This document shows positions 45,457 to 53,830 of a stretch of DNA of 64,000 nucleotides, piece by piece. This DNA is from Spirochaetae bacterium HGW-Spirochaetae-2. Its GTDB lineage: Bacteria; Spirochaetota; Spirochaetia; Sphaerochaetales; Sphaerochaetaceae. How positions within the stretch are numbered: position 1 is the stretch's first letter; every line of letters begins with the position of its first letter. The notes beneath the pieces are model-generated. The model did no database searches, was not told the DNA's origin, and saw only the letters and a list, made by a program, of their open reading frames with translations. The stretch is from the NCBI GenBank assembly GCA_002839355.1, contig PGXW01000021.1, forward strand, positions 1 to 64,000. The letters are read 5' to 3'. A program made the translations under genes and the position numbers.

Positions 45457-46458
45457 ATGAAGAGCGTTTCCCGAAAAATCCTTCCGATGCTGATTGTCAC
45501 TGTCATGCTATGTCTTGGGTTTCCCTTGACTGCCCGTGCGGCTCAAGAGATCCAGCTTGCTTCGCAGCAAGTGGAAGTACGCATGGCGGTAATGCAAGGC
45601 CCAAGTGGTTTCAGTACTGTCGGCATGACACGCAACGAGGGTCGTCTTGACGATTATACTGTTGTGGACATACAGGTGTTCCCATCACCCAACGAGGTGA
45701 TCGCCAGACTGGCCAACGGAGAACTTGACATCGCGGCACTTCCGACGAATGTCGCGGCAAATCTCTATGCCAAGGGCGTGCCGGTGAAATTGGCCGCTGT
45801 TGTAGGTGAGGGCATGTTGATGTTCCTGACCAACGATGCGAATATCACCGAATTGACCGATCTTGCCCAAAGGAAAATTTCCATTCCAGGAGCAGGCGGC
45901 ACACCGGACCAGATGACCAGGATCCTTATTGCGGCACTTGGGTATGACTCGGAGACAGATGTGGAGTTGGATTACAGCATTGCCGCTCCCGCCCAACTTA
46001 CGCAGATGTTGATAGCAGGTAGGATCGACCTGGCTGTTCTGCCCGAACCGTTTGTCTCGATGGCTCTCAATTCAAGCGACTCGGTGATTCCATTGCTGGA
46101 TGTCCAAGCCTTGTGGTCTGCGCTGACAGGAACCGGTAATTATCCGATGACCGTTGTTGTCGTCTCCGATCGATTCGTGGAGGAACACCCGGGAACATTG
46201 CCTTTGGTGATGGGTTCGTTGAAGGATTCCGTCCAATGGGTCAATTCAAATCCCGCGGAGGCCGGCAAGTTGATCGAGGAAGTCGGTATCATGAAAGCAA
46301 CGATGGCAGTTCCAGCGATTCCACGATGCAATCTGGTCTTCAAGACCGCGAAGGAAGGCTACGAAGCCACGGACCTGTACTTGAAGGTGTTGTATGGTTT
46401 CGATTATACCTCGGTCGGTGGCACTGTACCCGATGAATCGTTCTACCTGGATTACTAA
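45457..46458 (+). CDS. ABC transporter substrate-binding protein (SsuA/NitT-like)
   Basis: A 333-residue periplasmic binding protein of the NMT1/SsuA fold. The N-terminal signal (KILPMLIVTVMLCLGFPLTARAA) has a clean Ala-x-Ala cleavage site. The mature part has RLANGELDIAALPTNVAANLYAKGVPVKL and RIDLAVLPEPFVSMAL, matching transporters for sulfonates, nitrate, taurine or thiamine precursors. GAGG precedes ATG 45457; ATG 45445 is a weaker alternative. It ends inside the permease gene. Confidence 0.85.
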   Translation: MKSVSRKILPMLIVTVMLCLGFPLTARAAQEIQLASQQVEVRMAVMQGPSGFSTVGMTRNEGRLDDYTVVDIQVFPSPNEVIARLANGELDIAALPTNVAANLYAKGVPVKLAAVVGEGMLMFLTNDANITELTDLAQRKISIPGAGGTPDQMTRILIAALGYDSETDVELDYSIAAPAQLTQMLIAGRIDLAVLPEPFVSMALNSSDSVIPLLDVQALWSALTGTGNYPMTVVVVSDRFVEEHPGTLPLVMGSLKDSVQWVNSNPAEAGKLIEEVGIMKATMAVPAIPRCNLVFKTAKEGYEATDLYLKVLYGFDYTSVGGTVPDESFYLDY

Positions 46459-47218
46459 TCTCATCACGGCCCTTTCTGTCCTGATACTATTGGGTATCTG
46501 GCAGATAGGGGCTGTGCTGTTGGACGCAGGGGTAATATTGCCAACTCCCGGGACTACATTCTCCGCTTTGGCCAGGGTGGTCCAACAAAAACCATTCTCC
46601 CTCAATATTTTCGCAACTGTTTCTCGAGCCCTGCAGAGTTTCCTGATTATCTTTCTGGTCGGGGGATTGTTGGGGATTCTTTCCGGGTACTCGCGATCGC
46701 TCCACGCCTTCCTGGTTCCCCTGCTCGTCATATGTAAGGCAACACCCGTGATGTCGGTCATCCTCCTCGCATTCATATGGTTCTCAAGTGGAACAGTTCC
46801 TCTCTTCTCGGCATTTCTCATGGGGTTTCCGGTCATGTTTATCCAGGTTGAACAGGGAGTGAAGCTCATTTCACCACGGCTTCATGAAATGACCGTAGCA
46901 TATGGATTCACCCCCCTTCGGCGACTTATCCATTTGGTTATACCCTCATTGACCCCTTCGATCATCACTGGGGCGAAAGCGTCCCTATCGATGGTCTGGA
47001 AAGTGGTGATAGCGGCCGAAGTCCTTACTGTTCCACGATATGGTGTGGGATCCAGGATGCAAATGGCCCAAGTGAATCTGGAAACCGCCGAAGTTCTGGC
47101 ATGGACTCTTATTGCGATTCTCCTGACTGCTTTGGGGGATTTGATTTTCCTGTCGCTGCTCGAACTACCAAGGAAACTTCGTGCCCGCCGTTCCGAATTT
47201 TTGGAGGCGGTCCGATGA
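46433..47218 (+). CDS. ABC transporter permease (SsuC/NitT-like)
   Basis: A 261-residue BPD_transp_1 permease with about six helices. The EAA-loop equivalent is in EMTVAYGFTPLRRLIHLVIPSLTPSIITGAKASLSM. The early LPTPGTTFSALARVVQQ is typical of SsuC/TauC-like permeases. The ATG at 46433 lies within the last codons of the binding-protein gene, and the stop overlaps the ATPase start (ATGA). Confidence 0.87.
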   Translation: MNRSTWITNLITALSVLILLGIWQIGAVLLDAGVILPTPGTTFSALARVVQQKPFSLNIFATVSRALQSFLIIFLVGGLLGILSGYSRSLHAFLVPLLVICKATPVMSVILLAFIWFSSGTVPLFSAFLMGFPVMFIQVEQGVKLISPRLHEMTVAYGFTPLRRLIHLVIPSLTPSIITGAKASLSMVWKVVIAAEVLTVPRYGVGSRMQMAQVNLETAEVLAWTLIAILLTALGDLIFLSLLELPRKLRARRSEFLEAVR

Positions 47219-47928
47219 TTCTGAAGAACTTGAGCAAAGGGTATCATGTCTCGAGTGAGTACCTGTCGGTATTGGATGACTTCTCCTTGTCGGTCGAACC
47301 GGGGACCATCACCGCATTGGTAGGCCCTTCAGGATGTGGCAAGACGACATTGCTTCGCCTTGTGGGGGAGCTGGAACAACCCGATGGGGGAGTGTTGGAA
47401 AAAACGGCGGAGGAGCAGGGGCCATTGAGTTATCTGTTCCAGGAACCCAGGCTCTTGCCATGGCACAGTGTCCTGCATAATGTGGAGCTGGTCATGCGCC
47501 CCTGGTATCCAGACAAGGTGGAGCGTATCGCACGGGCAAGGGATTTTCTCACTATGGTTGGTCTTTCGGACTTCACGACCTTCAAGCCCGACCAATTGTC
47601 CGGGGGCATGCGGCAACGAGTCGCGATCGCCCGCGCCTTCGCCTATCCAGGCCACATGCTGTTGTTGGACGAACCGTTCCAAAGCCTCGATACCAATTTG
47701 CGATGGTCGCTGGTAAACGCCTTCCTCAAGTTGTGGAATGCGGAAAAACGTACGACCATCTATGTCACACACGATGTTCCCGAGGCGCTGTTGATGGCCG
47801 ATACGGTGATCAGGTTGTCCTCGAGGCCTATGCGGATCCTCGAGAACCATACGATCGGAACCCCTAGGGAAGAACGTTCCCTTGGGAGTCCCGAATTCCT
47901 GGCATTGCAGGCTAGATTCTATACATAG
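47215..47928 (+). CDS. ABC transporter ATP-binding protein (SsuB/NitT-like)
   Basis: A 237-residue ABC ATPase. Walker A is GPSGCGKTT near residue 38, the Q-loop LFQEPRLLPWHSVLHNVELV is the SsuB/TauB form, the signature LSGGMRQRVAIARAF lies near 124, Walker B HMLLLDEPFQSLD follows, and the switch His is in YVTHDVPEAL. Together with the preceding two genes it forms a complete importer for a small anionic or aromatic nutrient. The final 10 bases overlap gdhA on the other strand. Confidence 0.9.
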   Translation: MILKNLSKGYHVSSEYLSVLDDFSLSVEPGTITALVGPSGCGKTTLLRLVGELEQPDGGVLEKTAEEQGPLSYLFQEPRLLPWHSVLHNVELVMRPWYPDKVERIARARDFLTMVGLSDFTTFKPDQLSGGMRQRVAIARAFAYPGHMLLLDEPFQSLDTNLRWSLVNAFLKLWNAEKRTTIYVTHDVPEALLMADTVIRLSSRPMRILENHTIGTPREERSLGSPEFLALQARFYT

Positions 47929-49280
47929 CCCTGGTCGATCATAGCGTTGGCGACTTTGAGGAAGCCTGCAATATTCGCTCCATCGACCAGATTTCCCTTG
48001 CTTCCATGCCGTTCTGCAGTTTCACTGATTGTTGCGTAGATTCCTTTCATGATCCTCTGCAGCTGCTGGTCGACTTTCTCTGCGGTCCATTGGATGCGGG
48101 AGCTGTTTTGGGCCATCTCAAGCCCACTGACTGCTACTCCTCCTGCATTCGCCGCCTTGGCAGGAGCGAACAGGATGCCATTGTCATGGAAAACATCGAC
48201 ACCTTCCAATGAAGTGGGCATGTTGGCTCCTTCGGCTACGAGTCGGACACCACCGGCGAGAAGGTTCTTCGCATCGATTTCCCGGATCTCGTTTTGTGTC
48301 GCGCAGGGAAATGCGCAATCGGCAGGGAATGTCCATATCTTGTTCGCACCATTGTTCTCCGTCCGCGGATAATATTCGGCTTCCTTGTATTTGCCGGCAT
48401 ATGCCGCGATACGTCCTCTCGTGACATTTTTCAAGGTCTTGATGAAGGCCAGTTTCTCTGTGTCTATTCCTGACGGGTCATAGATGCATCCCGAAGAATC
48501 GCTGAGTGTGACAACTTTTGCCCCGAGAGCATTGAGCTTCTCAACCGTAAACTGTGCCACGTTGCCGCTTCCAGAAACGAGACAGGTCTTGCCTTCGAAT
48601 GAATCGCTTTTGTCCTGCAGCATCGCCGCCGCAAGGTAGACGAGTCCGTAACCGGTGGCCTCGGGACGGATATAGGAACCACCCCACAATGGACTTTTTC
48701 CAGTCAAGGTTCCGGTGAATTCATTGCGCAAGCGCTTGTATTGACCGAACATGTATCCAATTTCCCGACCTCCGACACCGATATCGCCTGCCGGAACGTC
48801 CGTGTCCGGACCGATATGGCGACTCAATTCCGTCATGAAGCTTTGGCAAAAGCGCATGACTTCGGCATCGCTTTTCCCCTTCGGATCGAAATTGGATCCA
48901 CCTTTGCCACCGCCCATCATCAATCCGGTCAAGCTATTCTTGAAGGTCTGCTCGAATGCGAGGAACTTGATGATGCTCAAATTTACGGATGGGTGAAAAC
49001 GCAAACCGCCTTTATACGGTCCCAATGCACTGTTCATCTGGACCCGAAATCCTCTGTTGACCCGCAGTGTCCCTTCATCGTCGGTCCAGGGGACGCGAAA
49101 TATGATAGCACGTTCAGGTTCGATGAGCCGATCAAGAATCTTGTGGTAGGCCACATGTGGCAAATCGTCGATCACCTTGTCTACTGAAAGCAGGAATTCC
49201 TGTGCTGCCTGTTGAAATTCGGCTTGGTTGGGGTCGTCTTGTCTGATCTTGTTGAAGATGGCGGCTGTGATGTCTCTCAT
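47919..49280 (-). CDS. gdhA: NADP-type glutamate dehydrogenase
   Basis: A 453-residue hexameric-class glutamate dehydrogenase, assimilating ammonia into glutamate. It has RVNRGFRVQMNSALGPYKGGLRFHPSV, catalytic Lys in LMMGGGKGGSNFDPKGK, DVPAGDIGVGGREIGYMFGQYK, and the Rossmann SGSGNVAQFTVEKL. The DSSGCIYDPSGID region after it favours NADP as in bacterial GdhA. ACAGGAGCC precedes the ATG. It converges with the ABC operon. Its own promoter is at 49327-49355. Confidence 0.95.
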   Translation of the reverse strand: MRDITAAIFNKIRQDDPNQAEFQQAAQEFLLSVDKVIDDLPHVAYHKILDRLIEPERAIIFRVPWTDDEGTLRVNRGFRVQMNSALGPYKGGLRFHPSVNLSIIKFLAFEQTFKNSLTGLMMGGGKGGSNFDPKGKSDAEVMRFCQSFMTELSRHIGPDTDVPAGDIGVGGREIGYMFGQYKRLRNEFTGTLTGKSPLWGGSYIRPEATGYGLVYLAAAMLQDKSDSFEGKTCLVSGSGNVAQFTVEKLNALGAKVVTLSDSSGCIYDPSGIDTEKLAFIKTLKNVTRGRIAAYAGKYKEAEYYPRTENNGANKIWTFPADCAFPCATQNEIREIDAKNLLAGGVRLVAEGANMPTSLEGVDVFHDNGILFAPAKAANAGGVAVSGLEMAQNSSRIQWTAEKVDQQLQRIMKGIYATISETAERHGSKGNLVDGANIAGFLKVANAMIDQGYV

Positions 49281-49326
49281 GTAAGGCTCCTGTGAAAATT
49301 TGATGGATTGGGAAGCTCGGAGCTAC

Positions 49327-49355
49327 ACTATAGAGAGCCAAATTACTTTGGTAAA
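49327..49355 (-). promoter_or_regulatory. Promoter of gdhA
   Basis: Minus strand: TTTACC (49355-49350), 17-nt spacer and TATAGT (49332-49327). A leader of about 40 nt follows. Confidence 0.6.
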
Positions 49356-49437
49356 GAGGTGAGTTTGGTCAGAAAGGGTATGGGTAGTAGCGCAAATACA
49401 CAGTATTTTTCCTGCACCGCAATCGAAACAGGGACAT

Positions 49438-49451
49438 TTAGGTATACCTAA
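49438..49451. promoter_or_regulatory. Perfect 14-bp palindrome upstream of gdhA
   Basis: TTAGGTATACCTAA is a perfect palindrome centred on GTATAC, about 83 bp upstream of the gdhA -35 box and 55 bp after the AEC permease stop. It has the form of a dimeric regulator site, for example of GntR-family proteins. Apart from this site and the gdhA promoter I see nothing coding in 49281-49506. Confidence 0.4.
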
Positions 49452-49506
49452 GAGTTTGAATGCGTAAATTGAGGAATACGTAAAATGTATAAATATGCAA
49501 AAAATA

Positions 49507-50442
49507 TTAGATAAATCCGAGTAGCATGAGTCCCGATATCCAAAAAAAGAGAGTGATAAGCGAGATGGCTGTGGTGAATACCACAATTTGACCTGCAAGT
49601 TCTCCATCGCCATTCATCTGTTGGGCCATGGTATAGGAGGATACCGCTGCCGGAGAAGCGAACATGGACATGAGGAGCACAAGTTCGAGTCCCCGGTATC
49701 CGACCAGGATGGAGATGGCCAGTCCAACCGCAGGAACGATCACCAATCGATTGAGCACACCGATTACCAAGGGTTTTACATTTGCTCTTGCCGATGTGAA
49801 GGTTACCGAACCTCCCAGGATAATCAACGCCAGTGGGGTCGCGATATCTGCGACTTCAAATATCAAGCCTTCGATTAATTTCGGCAGCTTCATTCCACTA
49901 AGGGCAAACACCATACCGAGTATTCCGCCAAGGATGATCGGGTTCAGCAGAATCCCCTTGATGATCTTGGGATAATCGGGTGTGTTTCCACGAAAATACT
50001 CCAATGCTATCACAGAGGTTATATTCACCAGGGGTACGACGACACCAACCATCAGGGAAGCGATTCCCGCACTGGCTCCACCATACAGGGTTGCAGCCAT
50101 CGGCATGCCGAAGAATATGAAGTTGCTCCTGCAAATCCCTTGTACCAGGACGCCACGTTTCTGATTGTCTTCTATCAACCTTGGTATGGTAACCATGTAG
50201 AAGACGAACATGGTCAGGATTGCCAATACCGAATAGCCCAGCAATCCGAAGGATGTTATTTGCGTAAAATCGGTCTTATAGATATTTGAAAACAACAAGG
50301 TTGGAAGGAATACCCGGAATACGACGTTGTTCATCTCCCGCAACGTCTTTTCCGATAGGAAATTGAATCTTCTTAGACTGTATCCGATGATAATTTTGCC
50401 AAACAAAGGAAACAAGACGGAGAAGGCGGTGAGGAATATCAT
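49507..50442 (-). CDS. AEC-family transporter (auxin efflux carrier-like)
   Basis: A 311-residue AEC permease with ten predicted helices in two inverted halves. The first half has FGKIIIGYSLRRFNFLS and NNVVFRVFLPTLLFSNIY, the second ATPLALIILGGSVTF and NRLVIVPAVGL, all family signatures. Bacterial members carry malate, malonate or other small organic acids. ATG 50442 begins directly after the mtnA stop; a GTG four codons earlier is possible. It is the last gene of the GntR-led operon. Confidence 0.88.
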   Translation of the reverse strand: MIFLTAFSVLFPLFGKIIIGYSLRRFNFLSEKTLREMNNVVFRVFLPTLLFSNIYKTDFTQITSFGLLGYSVLAILTMFVFYMVTIPRLIEDNQKRGVLVQGICRSNFIFFGMPMAATLYGGASAGIASLMVGVVVPLVNITSVIALEYFRGNTPDYPKIIKGILLNPIILGGILGMVFALSGMKLPKLIEGLIFEVADIATPLALIILGGSVTFTSARANVKPLVIGVLNRLVIVPAVGLAISILVGYRGLELVLLMSMFASPAAVSSYTMAQQMNGDGELAGQIVVFTTAISLITLFFWISGLMLLGFI

Positions 50443-50443
50443 T

Positions 50444-51514
50444 TCACATACCACCCAGTGCGATTCGCAGTTCCTCGATATGCTTGTCGTATGGAGGATA
50501 GAGGATACCCTTCTCGGTGATGATTCCTGTCACATGCTGGTGGGGGGTCACGTCGAACGCAGGATTGTAGACCTGCATGCCTGCCGGTGCGACCGGGACA
50601 CCCCCGGGGTGTGTGATCTCCTCGGCATCACGCTCTTCTATGGGAATGTCGGCACCGTTAGCGATTGTGAAATCGATCGTCGATACCGGGACTACGCTAT
50701 AGAATGGAACTCCATAGAGTTTGCATAGGGCACTGAGCATGAAAGTACCGATCTTATTGCAGACGTCGCCGTTGGCTGCGACACGATCACCACCAAGGAT
50801 CACCAGATCGATTTTGCCATCCCGGATCAAAGTGGCCGCGACACTATCGGGTATCAACTTGCTGGGGATACCGGCTTGCATCAATTCCCATGCCGTCAAT
50901 CGAGCACCTTGGAATCGTGGACGTGTCTCGTCGGCATATACGAATATGTCCTTTCCACCATAAAAGGCTTCCTTGATCACTCCCAGTGCGGTTCCCCATC
51001 CCGCGGTTGCCAGTGCTCCGGTATTGCAGTGGGTGAGGATCGTGGCCTTGTGGGGCACGATATCGTTGCCGACACGCGCCATGGCTTTGTTCGTCGCGAT
51101 ATCTTCGCTACGGATACAATCGGCTTCCTGCTCGAGACCGGCTAGGATACGTTCCATGCTGTCCCAACCCGAAGTGTCCAATTTCTGCAACATCCGCTGC
51201 AATGCCCAATGCAGATTGACCGCAGTGGGACGGGCGGCATCGAGGAAAGCGCAGGCATCGCCAAGTTTTTTCCTGAATTCCTGTGGACTGGCGGTTCTGT
51301 ATATGGGTTCGAATTCCTTCGCAGCCATGAGGACCCCGAACGCGGCCACAGCTCCAATCGCGGGGGCACCCCTGACCACCATGTCCCGAATGGCGAACTC
51401 CACATCCCTATAGTTTGCGCAACGGAACATGGTATATTCGTTCGGCAGCAGCCGTTGGTCGATCAAGTGCAGCTCGTTGTCCTTGTACTCAAGGGTTATG
51501 AAAGTTTCGTCCAT
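50444..51514 (-). CDS. mtnA: S-methyl-5-thioribose-1-phosphate isomerase
   Basis: A 356-residue MtnA, converting 5-methylthioribose 1-phosphate to the ribulose form in methionine salvage or disposal of 5-deoxyribose. Evidence is VVRGAPAIGAVAAFG, the HCNTGALATAGWGTALG segment with catalytic Cys, ADETRPRFQGARLTAWEL, and VILGGDRVAANGDVCNKIGT containing the catalytic Asp. The start at 51514 is four codons inside the longest frame. It follows the MTA/SAH deaminase by 18 nt, an arrangement also known in Pseudomonas aeruginosa. Confidence 0.93.
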   Translation of the reverse strand: MDETFITLEYKDNELHLIDQRLLPNEYTMFRCANYRDVEFAIRDMVVRGAPAIGAVAAFGVLMAAKEFEPIYRTASPQEFRKKLGDACAFLDAARPTAVNLHWALQRMLQKLDTSGWDSMERILAGLEQEADCIRSEDIATNKAMARVGNDIVPHKATILTHCNTGALATAGWGTALGVIKEAFYGGKDIFVYADETRPRFQGARLTAWELMQAGIPSKLIPDSVAATLIRDGKIDLVILGGDRVAANGDVCNKIGTFMLSALCKLYGVPFYSVVPVSTIDFTIANGADIPIEERDAEEITHPGGVPVAPAGMQVYNPAFDVTPHQHVTGIITEKGILYPPYDKHIEELRIALGGM

Positions 51515-51532
51515 GCGTTCCTCCACATAAGG

Positions 51533-52825
51533 CTAATCTACCCTGTCCTGGATATCGGACCAGGTACGATTGACGAGGTCCAGCGTTTTTTGTAGGTCGA
51601 TAGTCTGCAACTCGCGGTTTTCCATAAGCAATTGCCCTGCGCAGAGCACTGTCCGCACATCGGAGGACTTCGCGGAAAAGACCAGTGCGCTGAACATGTT
51701 GTTCAACGGTGTCATATGGGCATTCTTGGAATCGAGCAGAATAATATCCGCATCCTTGCCGATTTCAAGTGTTCCACATTCCTTCTCCCGTCCCAAGGCT
51801 TTCGCTCCGCCATATGTCGCCATGCGAAGGATTTCAAATGGGCTGAGAGCCACCGGATTCCCGGTCGCAACCGACGAGAGCATGGCTGCCAGCCGAATCT
51901 CCTGGAATAGGTCCAAGGTGTTGTTTGAGGATGCTCCATCTGTGCCCAGCGCAAGTGCGACCGAATGTTCGGTGAACGTGGTGATTGGAGCAATGCCACT
52001 GGCAAGTTTGCAGTTGCTGCTTGGATTATGCACCACGGACGCCCGCGCACCGGCGAGCACATTGAATTCAGCTTCGGTGGGGTGAACGCAATGGGCCAGA
52101 TAGCTGTCGACCGTGGAGAGACCGAGCGATTCGAGATACGCGATTGGAGGAATGCCATGATCCCGGATGCAATCCTCGACTTCCTTCAGTGTTTCACTTG
52201 CATGCGTATGCAACCGGCAGCCGTTGGTCCTTGCCGTTTCTATTGCAAGCCGATAGGTCTCGGCTGTGCATGTGTAGACGGCATGGGGTGCGATATCATA
52301 GGTGATCAATCCAGCCGATAGTCTGGAGATTTCCTGTAAGATCGGCAACTTCCGGTCGATCCGTGCCCTGGAGTCTTCGATCCCACCGAACAGTGTCAAC
52401 CCGATGTTTGCCTTGATCTTCGATTCCATGACTGCCCGGCAAGTTCCCTCGGGGAAGAAATACATGTCGGCGAAACAGGTTGTTCCGCTCGAGATCATCT
52501 CTGCGATTCCAAGCAGGGAAGCCGGGTAGGTGTCTTCCTCGACCAACGTGTCTTCCAGTTTCCAGACTTCCTTCAACCAGTCGTGGAGATCGGCAACCGA
52601 GTCCCGGTAATTGCGGAAATAGGTCATGCTCAGGTGTGTATGTGCATTCACCAATCCAGGAAGCGCGATCATTCCGTCGGCATCTATGGTTTTGTCGGGT
52701 TGGAAGTTGTTTGGGATAGTACCAAGGCCGACAATAGTCTTGCCTTCCACAGCGATCGACCCCAAGAAGACCTGATCTTCGGACGTCATAGGAACAATGG
52801 TGGCATTGGCAATCAGGGTTTTCAT
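51533..52825 (-). CDS. mtaD: 5-methylthioadenosine/S-adenosylhomocysteine deaminase
   Basis: A 430-residue amidohydrolase of the MtaD/SsnA group, deaminating MTA or SAH to the inosine analogues. Metal and active-site motifs are LPGLVNAHTHLSM near residue 59, HAVYTCTAET, LHTHASETLKEVE, LAHCVHPTEAE, and ALGTDGASSNNTLDLF. The ATG at 52825 is eight codons into the longest frame. With mtnA downstream it would feed methylthioinosine, after phosphorolysis, to the isomerase; a nucleoside phosphorylase is not in the window. Confidence 0.9.
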   Translation of the reverse strand: MKTLIANATIVPMTSEDQVFLGSIAVEGKTIVGLGTIPNNFQPDKTIDADGMIALPGLVNAHTHLSMTYFRNYRDSVADLHDWLKEVWKLEDTLVEEDTYPASLLGIAEMISSGTTCFADMYFFPEGTCRAVMESKIKANIGLTLFGGIEDSRARIDRKLPILQEISRLSAGLITYDIAPHAVYTCTAETYRLAIETARTNGCRLHTHASETLKEVEDCIRDHGIPPIAYLESLGLSTVDSYLAHCVHPTEAEFNVLAGARASVVHNPSSNCKLASGIAPITTFTEHSVALALGTDGASSNNTLDLFQEIRLAAMLSSVATGNPVALSPFEILRMATYGGAKALGREKECGTLEIGKDADIILLDSKNAHMTPLNNMFSALVFSAKSSDVRTVLCAGQLLMENRELQTIDLQKTLDLVNRTWSDIQDRVD

Positions 52826-52845
52826 GGGAATGATAGTATCATGAA

Positions 52846-53526
52846 TCAACTTGAAGTGTCATCGGCACAATGGAAGTAATTGAAGTCGAAGGAGGAGACG
52901 ATATGTTCGTTCAAATTATCGATGAACGACTCCTTATCCCTCTTGTTGATCGCATCTATCATGCCAGCGTGCCGTTTGCGCAAATAATCCGAAGGGAGGA
53001 TCTTTGGTTTTGTATACGATTGAATGTATTGGATGCGGGTTCTCAAGACTTTCCACATGCGGTGCAGAAGGTCGTTGCCACACACTTTGAAAAAATATTC
53101 ATGGAAATTCAAATCGGCTTCAGTCGCCTCGAATATCAGCCCGTGATTGCAATAGGTATCGGACTGTTGGGTAAAGTCCAAGAGTATTTTTGCATCCGCT
53201 GGTGTCAGTTTGTCGAAACAAAGGTTTGCCACACCAACTTCGAGTATACGGCGGGTATCCAGGACGTTCTGGACATAGTCGGAGGTGATCTGGGTGACAT
53301 AGGTACCCTTGAATGGATACACGGTCAACAACCCCTCATTGGCCAATTGCGAGAAGGCTTGCCGTACGGGGGTTATGCTTACCGCCAATTCTCTCGCAAT
53401 CTTGGTCTCGACAAGCCGCTCTCCGCTGGGAAGGGATTTGTTGATGATCAGCTTGCGAATAGTATCGCAGACCTGGTCGCTTACACTCTTGCTTTCATGA
53501 ATTATATTGTACGAGACGTCGGCCAT
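52846..53526 (-). CDS. GntR/FadR-type (FCD) transcriptional regulator
   Basis: A 226-residue regulator. The winged helix-turn-helix spans about residues 10-75 (VCDTIRKLIINKSLPSGERLVETKIARELAVSITPVRQAFSQLANEGLL), and the helical FCD effector domain follows with metal-type ligands in DLNFHEYFF and RKRHAGMIDAI plus LNEHI. FCD regulators usually sense carboxylic acids. It leads the operon with mtaD, mtnA and the AEC permease and diverges from the tct operon, so it may control both. ATG 53526 has AAGGA nine bases upstream. Confidence 0.9.
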   Translation of the reverse strand: MADVSYNIIHESKSVSDQVCDTIRKLIINKSLPSGERLVETKIARELAVSITPVRQAFSQLANEGLLTVYPFKGTYVTQITSDYVQNVLDTRRILEVGVANLCFDKLTPADAKILLDFTQQSDTYCNHGLIFEATEADLNFHEYFFKVCGNDLLHRMWKVLRTRIQYIQSYTKPKILPSDYLRKRHAGMIDAINKRDKESFIDNLNEHIVSSFDFNYFHCADDTSS

Positions 53527-53830
53527 ACATACCATCCTTTTGGTAGGGTGTAGACAATTCCCAAGCGCAACTTGGGGAAAGGAAGCAGCTCGACAATTCC
53601 CTTCCCGAGCGAATGCCGGGAATGCAAGGTGAACTTGTGTAACCTTTCATTGGTCCAGTATACACCGGGAAACATGATTTTGCAATCGTTCTTGCAGTAT
53701 CTTTAGTGTATCCTGCAGGATGCAAATTATTTTCTTGACAGTTGGCCCACCCGGTGCTAGCATATGTGAAAATTCAAATTTCAGACACCGGGCGTATGTC
53801 CGGATGCGTTTGAAGGAGAGGTTAGAGGTT
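53527..53830. promoter_or_regulatory. Divergent control region between GntR and tctC
   Basis: The gap holds two promoters pointing away from each other. For GntR: TTGCAA (53685-53680), 17 nt and TATACT (53662-53657) on the minus strand, with a leader of about 125 nt containing CCCAAG-TTGCG-CTTGGG. For tctC: perfect TTGACA (53735-53740), 17 nt and TAGCAT (53758-53763). A perfect palindrome ATCCTGCAGGAT (53710-53721) lies between them, and GTATAC (53658-53663) overlaps the GntR -10. Both are candidate operators. Confidence 0.6.

Noticed and set aside
53527-53830. Possible FMN, TPP or SAM riboswitch in the GntR-tctC gap or upstream of mtnA/mtaD
   Set aside because: The leaders lack the conserved cores (for example CTGAGA of TPP, or the SAM-I kink-turn elements) and the longest leader is only about 125 nt.
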